Shown here one piece after another: positions 5,962-13,395 of a stretch of 40,080 nt of DNA. The position numbers were made by a program, and so were the translations under genes. Position 1 is the first letter of the stretch. The number at the start of each line of letters is the position of its first letter. The stretch is taken from NCBI GenBank assembly GCA_022711435.1, contig JAKLFB010000047.1, forward strand, positions 1-40,080. Direction: 5' to 3'. The notes beneath the pieces are model-generated. The model was not told the DNA's origin, ran no database searches, and saw only the letters and a program-made list of their open reading frames with translations. The stretch comes from Verrucomicrobiota bacterium (GTDB taxonomy: Bacteria; Verrucomicrobiota; Verrucomicrobiia; Limisphaerales; UBA1319).

Positions 5962-7941
5962 ATGAAACGAAGAACTGCGGTCTATGCATGTTGGCTGATG
6001 ATTCTGGCGCCGGCTCTCGAGGCGGTCGAACCGCTCGACATCTGGCAATGGCGGAACCCGCTTCCCCAGGGGAATCGTCTCTACGCCATCACGTATGGCG
6101 GCGGCCGGCTGGTCGCGGTCGGCGATTACGGGGCCGTCATCACGTCGCCGGATCTGGCCGCGTCCCCGTGGGCCGTCAGCCATCCGCCCACCAACGGCGA
6201 TTTGCGAGCCGTCGCCTATGGCAACGGTCTTTATGTGGCCGGCGGCGCCGGCGGCGGGACCTCCGGCATGATCCTGACCTCGCCCGATGGCATCGAGTGG
6301 ACCCGGCAATCGTGGACCAATGCCAACACCCGATCCATCCTGGCCCTCGCGTACGGCGCGGGGGTCTTTGTGGCGGCATGCGAACGAGCCGAGATCTGGT
6401 CCTCGCCGGACGGGATCAACTGGAGCCAGCGCGTGGCCGGCGGCAGCAGCTCCACCTCCGCCAACGGCGTGGCCTACCATCCGGACTTCGGGTTCGTGGC
6501 GGTGGGCAACGCAGGCAAGCTCATGACTTCTTCGAACGGAATCGACTGGGTGGACCAGCTTGCGCCCACGACGCTGAACCTGAACGCCATCACCTACGGC
6601 ACCAACAGCCTCGGGCAAGGCATGTTCCTCATGGGCGGCAACTCGGGCTTGATCATGACCTCGCCCGATGGGACCAACTGGGTCGAGCAGTTCTCCGGCA
6701 TGCCGGTTGCCGTGAAAAGCGTCGCTTGCGGACCCGGCGTCGGCTTCGTGGCAGTCGGGTCTGGCTCGTCGGTTTCCTGGGTGGCGAGCTCGCCCGATGG
6801 TGTCAGCTGGACCCCCGGCATCCCCTCGGTCGGCAACGAAGACTTGCGAGGTGTGGCTTACGGAGCCGGCCGGTTTGTCGCCGTCGGCCATTACGGCGGC
6901 ACCGAATCGTCCGAAACCGGCGAGCCGACGACCTGGATCAACCACACCCCCGGCTGGGGCCAGTACAATAACGCCGGCGTCTGGACCGGCACCAACTTCG
7001 TGGTCGTGTCCACCGAAGGCATGATCCGGACATCGCCCGACGGGATCCACTGGACCTTGCGCGACCGGCCCGCCGAACGATCGCTCCGCTGTCTTGCCTG
7101 CGGAGCGGGGCTCGTCGTGGCCGGCGGCGATGGCGGCACGATCGTCACCTCCGATAACCAGGGGACCAACTGGGCTCTGCAGGTTTCCTACATCGACACC
7201 ACAATCAACGGGATCGGCTATGCCGCCGGCACTTTCGTCGCCATGGGCGCCGCCGGCGTCATCCTGACCTCGCCCGACGGGACCAATTGGTTTGCGCAAT
7301 ACTCGGGCGTCAACACCACCTTGCGCAGCGTCGCTCACAATGGAACCACCTTCGTCGCTGTCGGCGATTCCGGCGTGGTCCTGACTTCGCCCGATACCAT
7401 CAATTGGACGCCTCAGACCGTGGGGGATACCCGCGCGCTCAATAGCGTTGCTTACGCCGAAGGCTTGTTCGTCGCCGTAGGGGAACGCAACCGGATCTTC
7501 TCCTCGCCCGACGGCGCAATCTGGACCCCCCGCACCACGGCCGGCGGCAGCTCCAGCCCCACATTCAATAGCGTGACGTACGGCTCGGGCACGTTCCTGG
7601 TCGCGGGCGGATCGGCCGCGATCCTGACTTCGCCCGATGGGATCGATTGGGTCAGCCGCCCCAACATCAACAGCATCTCCCAGCGGTTCGCCGCTTACGG
7701 TGACGAGGTATTCCTGATTGGCGGATCGGGCGGCATCCTCATCCAAGCCAGCGCCGTTCCGCCTCGCGTCCGGTTCGAATCCACGGCCGATGGCCTCACG
7801 CTGACATGGAGGGGCGGCGGCACGCTCCAGGCTGCTCCGGAGGCTTCCGGTACCTACGCCAATGTGCCCGGCGCCGAGTCGCCTTTCGTGGTCGATCCGT
7901 TGACTGAATCGAGGCAGTTTTACCAGGTCCGCCTGCCTTGA
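5962..7941 (+). CDS. Secreted beta-propeller protein with Ycf48/kelch-like repeats
   Basis: 659 residues from the ATG at 5962, which has a GAGG ribosome site. A signal peptide (MKRRTAVYACWLMILAPALE) is followed by about 13 repeats of 40-50 residues. Each has the pattern A-Y-G-x-G-x-F-V-A-V-G-x-x-G-x-I-x-T-S-P-D-G-x-x-W (for example ILTSPDGTNW, IWSSPDGINW). This is a WD-like, sialidase/Ycf48-type propeller. The C-terminus (LTLTWRGGGTLQ...FYQVRLP) matches the terminal module of other secreted proteins in this window, notably the glycine-rich giant ending at 18024, and is probably a shared secretion or surface module. No catalytic residues are apparent; binding of a surface or polysaccharide ligand is the likely role. 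The long open frame on the opposite strand is a by-product of the repeats. Confidence 0.85.
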   Translation: MKRRTAVYACWLMILAPALEAVEPLDIWQWRNPLPQGNRLYAITYGGGRLVAVGDYGAVITSPDLAASPWAVSHPPTNGDLRAVAYGNGLYVAGGAGGGTSGMILTSPDGIEWTRQSWTNANTRSILALAYGAGVFVAACERAEIWSSPDGINWSQRVAGGSSSTSANGVAYHPDFGFVAVGNAGKLMTSSNGIDWVDQLAPTTLNLNAITYGTNSLGQGMFLMGGNSGLIMTSPDGTNWVEQFSGMPVAVKSVACGPGVGFVAVGSGSSVSWVASSPDGVSWTPGIPSVGNEDLRGVAYGAGRFVAVGHYGGTESSETGEPTTWINHTPGWGQYNNAGVWTGTNFVVVSTEGMIRTSPDGIHWTLRDRPAERSLRCLACGAGLVVAGGDGGTIVTSDNQGTNWALQVSYIDTTINGIGYAAGTFVAMGAAGVILTSPDGTNWFAQYSGVNTTLRSVAHNGTTFVAVGDSGVVLTSPDTINWTPQTVGDTRALNSVAYAEGLFVAVGERNRIFSSPDGAIWTPRTTAGGSSSPTFNSVTYGSGTFLVAGGSAAILTSPDGIDWVSRPNINSISQRFAAYGDEVFLIGGSGGILIQASAVPPRVRFESTADGLTLTWRGGGTLQAAPEASGTYANVPGAESPFVVDPLTESRQFYQVRLP

Positions 7942-7995
7942 TGGGCGCGCTCCCGAACGACGATCCAGATCGTCATAAGTCTACGAGGCTGGTGC

Positions 7996-8027
7996 AGGCC
8001 TGCCTGCGCCGTCGCGGCAGGCAGGCC
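7996..8027. repeat. Second palindromic REP family (REP-2)
   Basis: Arms GCCTGCCTGC and GCAGGCAGGC enclose a 9-nt loop (GCCGTCGCG), giving a perfect 10-bp stem. The same palindrome occurs in reverse orientation inside a REP-B at 9429-9458. It lies between the propeller stop and the metallophosphoesterase remnant and might also act as a transcription stop. Confidence 0.75.
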
Positions 8028-8072
8028 CCACGCGGTGAGACGGATGATGCCGCAGAAAACGACCGAACCAGG

Positions 8073-8390
8073 GTGAACGAAAACTCCACGCAATGGGCGG
8101 GAGGGGCTCCGCGGAGCGCCCCGTGGCTGCTCGCCAGCGTGTGCGGGCTGGCTTTCCTCCTCTCCGGAGCCACGTGCCAGCGGGCCCCATCGCGGCCCGC
8201 TCGACCGTTCACCCTGGTCATGCTCCCGGACACGCAGCATTACAGCCGGAAATACCCCGAGCTTTTCCTGGCCCAGACGCAATGGATCCGGGAAAACCGC
8301 CGCAAGGAGAACAACCAGTTCGACATCCCATTCGAGATTGGCGCCGGCAGCCGCCCGCCCGAGCCGGCGCGCCTCTCGGCAAGGCGATGA
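8073..8390 (+). pseudogene. Truncated metallophosphoesterase (N-terminal remnant)
   Basis: About 105 residues from a GTG at 8073 (an ATG at 7938 is also in frame, but that part is REP-derived). A hydrophobic leader (LLASVCGLAFLLSG) is followed by FTLVMLPDTQHYSRKYPELF and TQWIRENR. This is the start of a calcineurin-like phosphoesterase of the PDTQ-x-Y type, where the Asp binds metal. After about residue 93 the family sequence stops and is replaced by a short unrelated tail; the GDxxD and GNHE motifs are missing. The stop overlaps the ATG of the next gene (ATGA). It looks like the left part of a gene fused by deletion to the pseudopilin; activity is excluded. Confidence 0.7.
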
Positions 8391-9136
8391 GTCCCTTCAA
8401 CACGAATCGGCGCCCGGGGTTCACCCTCATCGAGCTGCTGGTCGTGATCGCGATCATCGCGATCCTGGCGGGCATGCTCCTCCCCGTCCTCGGCAAGGCC
8501 AAGGACAAGGCCCGCCGGGTCGGCTGCCTCAACAACCTCAAACAGATGGGCCTGGCCAGCCAGATGTACGCCGACGAGCACAACGGCGATCTGGTGGCAG
8601 ATTCGCGCGGCACGTCAGCCGGCAAGCGATCCGTTGGCGATGACGACCTGTCCTGGATGTACCCCTCCCCCATCCGATCCGTGAAGAGCTTCGTCTGCCC
8701 CGGCACCCGCCACTTCATCAATCTCAGCAATATCGTCGTCGTGCAGGCGATCGGCGCCAAAACGCTGGACCGCACAATTCGGGGTCTGCTCGACAACGCG
8801 CCCAACGGCCGCGACCTCGGCGAAGGGCACAGCTACGAGGTGTTCGGCCTCATGGGCGACGATAGGAAGGTCACGTTCAACCGCGTCCTTTCCTACACGA
8901 TCCAAAAAGTGCCGGGATACATCGGCGTCAAACCCGGCGCATCCGCAACCATGTTGATTTCCGACGGCGACGACGCGAAGCCCTCGGGATCGAACAATTA
9001 TCCGGACGCCGTGGACAACCACGGCGACGGCGGCTCGAACTGGCTCTTCAACGACGGACACGCCGAGTGGGTGAAGCGGGCCGAATACCTGCTGCGGTGG
9101 AGCATCTCGCGCGACACCGATCGCACCTCGCCGTAG
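8387..9136 (+). CDS. Prepilin-type (type II secretion/pseudopilin-like) protein with H-x9-DG tail
   Basis: 249 residues from the ATG at 8387. Seen: a class III prepilin leader (RRPG/FTLIELLVVIAIIAIL, cleavage after G11), then the helix and LNNLKQMGLASQMYADEHNG, both typical of the large pseudopilin family of Planctomycetes and Verrucomicrobia. The C-terminal HGDGGSNWLFNDGHAEWVK is the H-x9-DG signature. A prepilin peptidase would cleave it at the inner membrane. The start codon overlaps the stop of the phosphoesterase remnant; an AAGG lies only 2 nt upstream, so translation may depend on the upstream frame. These genomes often carry dozens of paralogues; the specific role is unknown. Confidence 0.88.
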   Translation: MSPFNTNRRPGFTLIELLVVIAIIAILAGMLLPVLGKAKDKARRVGCLNNLKQMGLASQMYADEHNGDLVADSRGTSAGKRSVGDDDLSWMYPSPIRSVKSFVCPGTRHFINLSNIVVVQAIGAKTLDRTIRGLLDNAPNGRDLGEGHSYEVFGLMGDDRKVTFNRVLSYTIQKVPGYIGVKPGASATMLISDGDDAKPSGSNNYPDAVDNHGDGGSNWLFNDGHAEWVKRAEYLLRWSISRDTDRTSP

Positions 9137-9413
9137 ACCAAAGGCCGCGGCAGGGCGGCAGACGGGCCACTCCACGGGCGGCGCTCGATGGCCATCAGCT
9201 CACAGCCCGGCTCGCGGCGGAGCGCTCGGCCTGCCTTTCAAAGCCGAATGGACGCAAGGGGCAACATGCGCGATCCTCTTTCCTCCTCATCTTCCTCACT
9301 CTCGTGTATCGGCGTTCCCTCGCGGTTGGCCTGAACAGTCACTACAAAAGAACCTGGACCATTCGCTGCCTGGGACGGCATACGCGCGTCCCCAAGCCAG
9401 CATGTCCGCCACC
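9137..9413. other. Intergenic region without a recognisable gene
   Basis: Contains one copy of a short dispersed element near 9165-9190 (CCACTCCACGGGCGGCGCTC) that resembles segments at about 13326-13353 and, reversed, 25155-25190. I see no coding sequence or RNA gene here. Confidence 0.5.
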
Positions 9414-9468
9414 ATGTAGGCCCGGTCCCCTGCCTGCCGCGGCGGCGCAGGCAGGCCCGACCGGGCGT
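9414..9468. repeat. REP-B interrupted by a REP-2 palindrome
   Basis: The sequence begins as a normal REP-B (GTAGGCCCGGTCCC), is broken by a REP-2 hairpin (CCTGCCTGC, 9-nt loop, GCAGGCAGG) and resumes with CGACCGGGCGTCTG. Removing about 26-28 bp restores a standard REP-B. This is a nested insertion of one palindromic family in another, immediately downstream of FGE copy 2. Confidence 0.8.
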
Positions 9469-9534
9469 CTGAAGCCACCAGCGACCACCCGCCTGCCGCT
9501 TCTTTCAAGGTGGAAAGGTGCAAAGGTTCAAGAG

Positions 9535-10302
9535 TTAAAAAGCAGTCCGCGACACCCGGAACCCGAGGTGGTCGTACCGGTGCGTCGGGCCGAGGCGGGC
9601 GTCGCGGAACGCGCCGCGGAAGTGGACGGGATTGTCGCGGGGCCAGGAGCCGCCCCGCACCACACGGCTACTTCCACTGGTTGGCGCCTTGAGGTCACCG
9701 GCCTTGTACCGATTGTACGCATTGCTTTCATACCAGTCCTCACACCACTCCCACACGTTCCCCGCCATCTGATACAGCCCCCATGGACTCATCTCTGCAG
9801 CGTATTCCCATACGCTCGCTGTTGTACCATTGCCTTTGTTCGTCGAATTTCGGCATTGGGCCGGTTCCCACTCGTTTCCCCAAGGATACTCACGCCCGTC
9901 CACCCCCCGGGCCCCTTTCTCCCACTCGAGTTCGGTTGGCAGCCGTAAGCCCGCCCATCTGCAGTACGCCTGTGCATCATCCCAACTCACATCCGTCACC
10001 GGATGGTCTCGCTTCCCGCTTTCCTGCCAAAAGCTGTTCTCCGGCGCCCGATGCCTTGTCGCCTCGACAAACCTCAGATATTGTGCATTGGTCACCGGCG
10101 TCACCCCGAGATAAAACGCCGGCAGCTCGATCGGGAAAGGTCCGCCTCCTTCATTGCTGCCCTTGCCGCCCGCCATAAACATTCCTGCCGGCACCAGCAC
10201 CAAAACACTGCCGTCCTTCGTGTTCACGACAAGCGGGCGGACCTGGCGGAATTTGTCCGCTCGGTCGTCAGCGATTACCAGCTTGTTGTCAATGATGGGC
10301 AT
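9535..10302 (-). CDS. FGE/SUMF1-fold protein, copy 2; possible DGR-type variable protein
   Basis: 255 residues, a close paralogue of the gene at 2575-1787, with the same landmarks: SWDDAQAYCRWAGLRLPTE, YPWGNEW, MSPWGLYQMAGNVWEWCEDW and GGSW...GFRVSRTAF. No cysteines follow GGSW, so sulfatase activation is unlikely. DNA at 9701-9792 is identical to copy 1. Differences concentrate in the last 35 codons (9538-9642) and in one internal loop around residues 84-101. The terminal patch is two codons longer than in copy 1. The 3' flank (to about 9484) and 5' flank (to about 10358, and again at 10479-10509) are also shared, so a whole cassette was duplicated. Function unknown. Confidence 0.85.
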   Translation of the reverse strand: MPIIDNKLVIADDRADKFRQVRPLVVNTKDGSVLVLVPAGMFMAGGKGSNEGGGPFPIELPAFYLGVTPVTNAQYLRFVEATRHRAPENSFWQESGKRDHPVTDVSWDDAQAYCRWAGLRLPTELEWEKGARGVDGREYPWGNEWEPAQCRNSTNKGNGTTASVWEYAAEMSPWGLYQMAGNVWEWCEDWYESNAYNRYKAGDLKAPTSGSSRVVRGGSWPRDNPVHFRGAFRDARLGPTHRYDHLGFRVSRTAF

Positions 10303-10378
10303 GATGCCGACAGCAAAAGAGTGGCAGGGATTAGATTATTAGACAGAGCGTCATAAGTCCACAACGCCGGGTCTTCGA

Positions 10379-10452
10379 ACGCCCGGTCAGGGGACCGGGC
10401 CGACACGGAAACGGACGCTGGCGATGTAGGCCGCGTGCCCTCACGCGGCGGG
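10379..10452. repeat. REP-B'/REP-A' pair upstream of FGE copy 2
   Basis: One reverse REP-B (10380-10400) and one reverse REP-A (10426-10451) are separated by a spacer like that of array 3. They occupy the same position relative to the FGE gene as array 3 does to copy 1, but with one pair instead of two to three. The array has therefore expanded or shrunk since the cassette duplicated. Confidence 0.88.
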
Positions 10453-10545
10453 ACTTATGACGCTGCGTGTAGTCTCCCGGATGATTAGTATGATGGGTGT
10501 TAGTCACTGGTCAGTTTCACAGTTGCGTGCGCTTCCGCATGATCC

Positions 10546-10650
10546 CCTCGTCCCGCGAGGCACGAGCGGAGGGAGAGGGGGTTGTCCCAACGCCCGCCTC
10601 TCCCCGACCCCCTCCACTGCCGCGGAGGGGAGGGAGAAGACAAACTGCGA
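10546..10650. repeat. Third repeat family (REP-3), inverted pair
   Basis: A palindromic segment built on CTCGTCCCGCGAGGCACGAG with C- and G-rich flanks (CCCCTC, GGGAGAGGGGG) is followed by a second one with CCCCCTCCACTGCCGCGGAG and GGGAGGGAGAAG. Related segments occur at 24925-25135. It lies between the FGE leader and the GH84-like gene; 10453-10762 holds no other feature I can name. Confidence 0.6.
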
Positions 10651-10762
10651 ACGATCGCCCAACTGGGACCGGATGCACCAAGCGCCGAAGAAAATTGTCT
10701 CACACCCGAGCGGGTCAGCCTGCGGCCGTTCTTGCTTCCCAAGCGCGCTCCCATCAACAAAA

Positions 10763-13315
10763 ATGCACCCCATGAATCATGTGAGGCGCCCAATCGCATC
10801 CTGGGCCGGAGCTCTGGCGGCGTGGATTCTGCTTCTGGCACCGTCAGCGCTCGGGCAGGATCTGTCCCCTGTGCCTCAAGGAGTCGTCGTGCGGATCAGC
10901 GGCAAGCCAACCCCCACGCTTGCCTATGCGGTCGAGCGAATTGTCGCCGAGCTCCAAACCGTCCACGGACTCAATGCGCATGGCGAAACCGAAGCTCCCC
11001 GTCAGGCCGCGATCGATGGCCAGGGCGTCGTGACGCTCTGCCGAACGGTGGTTGCCGGGCAACCGCAGGAAACCGGCTCGAATCCAACCGCGCTGCCGCC
11101 CGACGGCTTCCGCATCACCGTGCAACCGACGCCCTTGCGCGTCGCCATTGTCGCCGCATCGGACATTGGGCTCTGGTACGGCGCCTGCGCGTGGCTCGAT
11201 TCACTCGACAACACGGCAAACGGAACCGTGCTCACGCCCGTTGGCGAATTCAGTGGCCACTCCGCGCTGGCTCTGCGGTTCACCAGGGGTTTGACCCCCG
11301 GCGATCGGATCTCACGCATCGAAGATGCGATCCCCGCGCTGGATTGGTGGGCGCGCTGGCGGATGAACGTGACCGTGGCCAGCCAGTATCCAGGCCCGCT
11401 GCTCCAGGAATACCTGGCGGAGGCGCACAAGCGGGGCATCCGCGTCCTGCGGGGATTAGGCGTGCGCAACCTGTGCGCGGCGGACGACCAGGCCGTCGCC
11501 GAATGCGCCGGCGAGTTCCGGCGATTCCTGCAACAGGGCGGCGATGGCGTCTCGCTCCTGTGGGACGACCTGCCCCATGAACGGTGCCGCGGACACTGCC
11601 AGCGGTGCATCGAGCGATTTGGAACGAACAGCCTTCCCCATGAGATCGTCCGCGTGCTCGATGCCCTTTGCGATGTGGCCGCCCAATCGCAGGCCAATCC
11701 GCTCATTGTCTGGTGCCCATCCCACTACTCCGAAAACCGCTACCCGGAAATGTCCGATGAATCGTTCTTCCGCGTGATTGGCGCCTCCCGGCCGATCCGA
11801 AAGCAGACCCACATGTATCACTGCGAGTTCGCCCCGGACAAGACCGCGATCCTGGAGCGCTTCGGCATCACCAACCGCGTTTGGTGGTACAACGGGATGC
11901 GCACCGTCTACCATGTCTGCCGAAACTGGCCGGATTCGCCCGAGTGGAAGCTCGATATCCCGGGCGTCAAGTCGTTCGGCGCACCCGATTTCGCCCGGTT
12001 CGAGGTGGGCTGGAAGACGGGCATCGGCGTGCGAGAGGATGGAGCGGTCATTCCCGTTCCCGATCGGACCTGGGAGAATCTCCGGACCTTATCGCTGCGT
12101 TTCCAGGGCTGCTACCCGTGCATGGATCAGCATCCCTACCATGCGGCTGTCAGCGGGCTCTTCGCCTTGAGCCCTCGAACGTTCGATCAGAGGGAAGCCG
12201 ATCGAGTGGTCTTCCGCGCCATGTTCGGCCCTGGCAGCGCTGCTGTGGCCCGCAACTGGAGCGACGCCTATGTTCACCTCCAGGTCCGGCTGGCACAGAC
12301 GGCTCATCGCTCGCCCGGGAACGCCCAGGCCGCCGACCTCGAGCGCGCGCTGGCCCCGTGGGAGGGCCTCGCGCGCGAAGTGCGCACGCGCGCGGATCGA
12401 GGACGCTCTCTGCTCCCAGCCACGATCCTGGAATCGGTGCTGTCGCGCATGGACCAGGCCGGAGCCGCGGTGCGGAAGATGCTGAGCCAGCCCGATCGGC
12501 TGCCTCCCAATGCTCCAACCGCCACCGCACGTTCCAACGACACCCTGGTCGTGATGACATGGAACATTCGTTCCGCCAGCCCCGGCTCGCCCGTGCCCTG
12601 GCCCAGCCGCCGGCCTCTCCTGCGCGAATGCATCCAGTCCGTCTCGCCCGATGTCATTGGAACCCAGGAAGGCTATTACCAGCAATTGAACGATATCGCC
12701 GTGGACCTGCCGGAATACGGCTGGATCGGCCAGAGCCGGACCGGTGGCAGCCGGGGCGAGTTCATGGCGGTGTTCTATCGCAAATCGCGCCTCGAGCCGG
12801 TCGCATTCGATCATTTCTGGCTTTCGGACACGCCGGAAACGATCGGCTCGAAGACATGGGGCAACCCGGTGCCGCGGATGCTCGTTTGGGTTCGATTCCT
12901 GGATCGGCTCACCGGCAGCGAGTTCCATCTCGCCACCACCCATGTCGACGGCAACAAGAACGCGCAGGCAAGGAGCGCGCGGTTGATCCGGGAGCGGCTG
13001 GAGGCGCTGGATCCGGCCGTGCCGCTCCTGCTGACAGGCGATTTCAACGCCGTTCCCGGCCGGGACAGGCTCCACGAGTTGCTGGTGGGAGAGGACCTCT
13101 TCGCCGACACTTGGCTGGCAGCCAAGGAGCGCCGCGGCGACGGCTGGAGCACGTTCACCGGCTTCAAGGAGCTGGTTAAAAACGAGCGCCGCATCGACTG
13201 GATTCTCGCGCGCGGATCCGTAGCCGTCGACGCCTCGGAAATCGTCACCTGGAACCGGGCAGGCAAGTTCCCTAGCGATCACCTCCCAGTCGTCGCGTGG
13301 CTGAGGCTCCCCTGA
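10763..13315 (+). CDS. Secreted fusion: GH84-like beta-N-acetylhexosaminidase plus endonuclease/exonuclease/phosphatase domain
   Basis: 850 residues from the ATG at 10763 (a second ATG at 10772 is equally possible). A signal peptide runs to about residue 32 (ASWAGALAAWILLLAPSALG). Residues ~35-160 resemble the Glyco_hydro_20b domain (PPDGFRITV, then IGLWYGACAWLDSL). Residues ~175-590 look like a GH84/NAGidase-type catalytic region, with adjacent acids D268-D269 in SLLWDDLPHERC and WCPSHYSENRYPEM downstream. Residues ~594-850 are an EEP domain with every expected motif: MTWNIR, GTQEG, TTHVD, TGDFNAVPG, RIDWI and SDHLPV. Both parts may act on extracellular substrates (amino-sugar glycans; phosphodiester or phosphate esters). 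The GH84 call is from motif order only and could be a related family; the EEP call is firm. The fusion is continuous, with no stop or frame break. Confidence 0.72.
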   Translation: MHPMNHVRRPIASWAGALAAWILLLAPSALGQDLSPVPQGVVVRISGKPTPTLAYAVERIVAELQTVHGLNAHGETEAPRQAAIDGQGVVTLCRTVVAGQPQETGSNPTALPPDGFRITVQPTPLRVAIVAASDIGLWYGACAWLDSLDNTANGTVLTPVGEFSGHSALALRFTRGLTPGDRISRIEDAIPALDWWARWRMNVTVASQYPGPLLQEYLAEAHKRGIRVLRGLGVRNLCAADDQAVAECAGEFRRFLQQGGDGVSLLWDDLPHERCRGHCQRCIERFGTNSLPHEIVRVLDALCDVAAQSQANPLIVWCPSHYSENRYPEMSDESFFRVIGASRPIRKQTHMYHCEFAPDKTAILERFGITNRVWWYNGMRTVYHVCRNWPDSPEWKLDIPGVKSFGAPDFARFEVGWKTGIGVREDGAVIPVPDRTWENLRTLSLRFQGCYPCMDQHPYHAAVSGLFALSPRTFDQREADRVVFRAMFGPGSAAVARNWSDAYVHLQVRLAQTAHRSPGNAQAADLERALAPWEGLAREVRTRADRGRSLLPATILESVLSRMDQAGAAVRKMLSQPDRLPPNAPTATARSNDTLVVMTWNIRSASPGSPVPWPSRRPLLRECIQSVSPDVIGTQEGYYQQLNDIAVDLPEYGWIGQSRTGGSRGEFMAVFYRKSRLEPVAFDHFWLSDTPETIGSKTWGNPVPRMLVWVRFLDRLTGSEFHLATTHVDGNKNAQARSARLIRERLEALDPAVPLLLTGDFNAVPGRDRLHELLVGEDLFADTWLAAKERRGDGWSTFTGFKELVKNERRIDWILARGSVAVDASEIVTWNRAGKFPSDHLPVVAWLRLP

Positions 13316-13395
13316 AAGCCGAAAGGACGGCCATTCCGTGGACGCCGCCTTGTTGGCTGCAAGCTCACCGCCCGACGCGCAGCGGAGTGCACGCC

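Noticed and set aside
5815..7746. 643-codon antisense frame over the propeller gene
   Set aside because: Arises because the sense repeats keep the reverse frame open; composition (RSQD, DDAGG) is repetitive and lacks a start signal; the sense strand has a signal peptide and known repeats.
12089..13282. 397-codon antisense frame within the fusion gene
   Set aside because: GC-rich shadow of a strand with complete EEP motifs.
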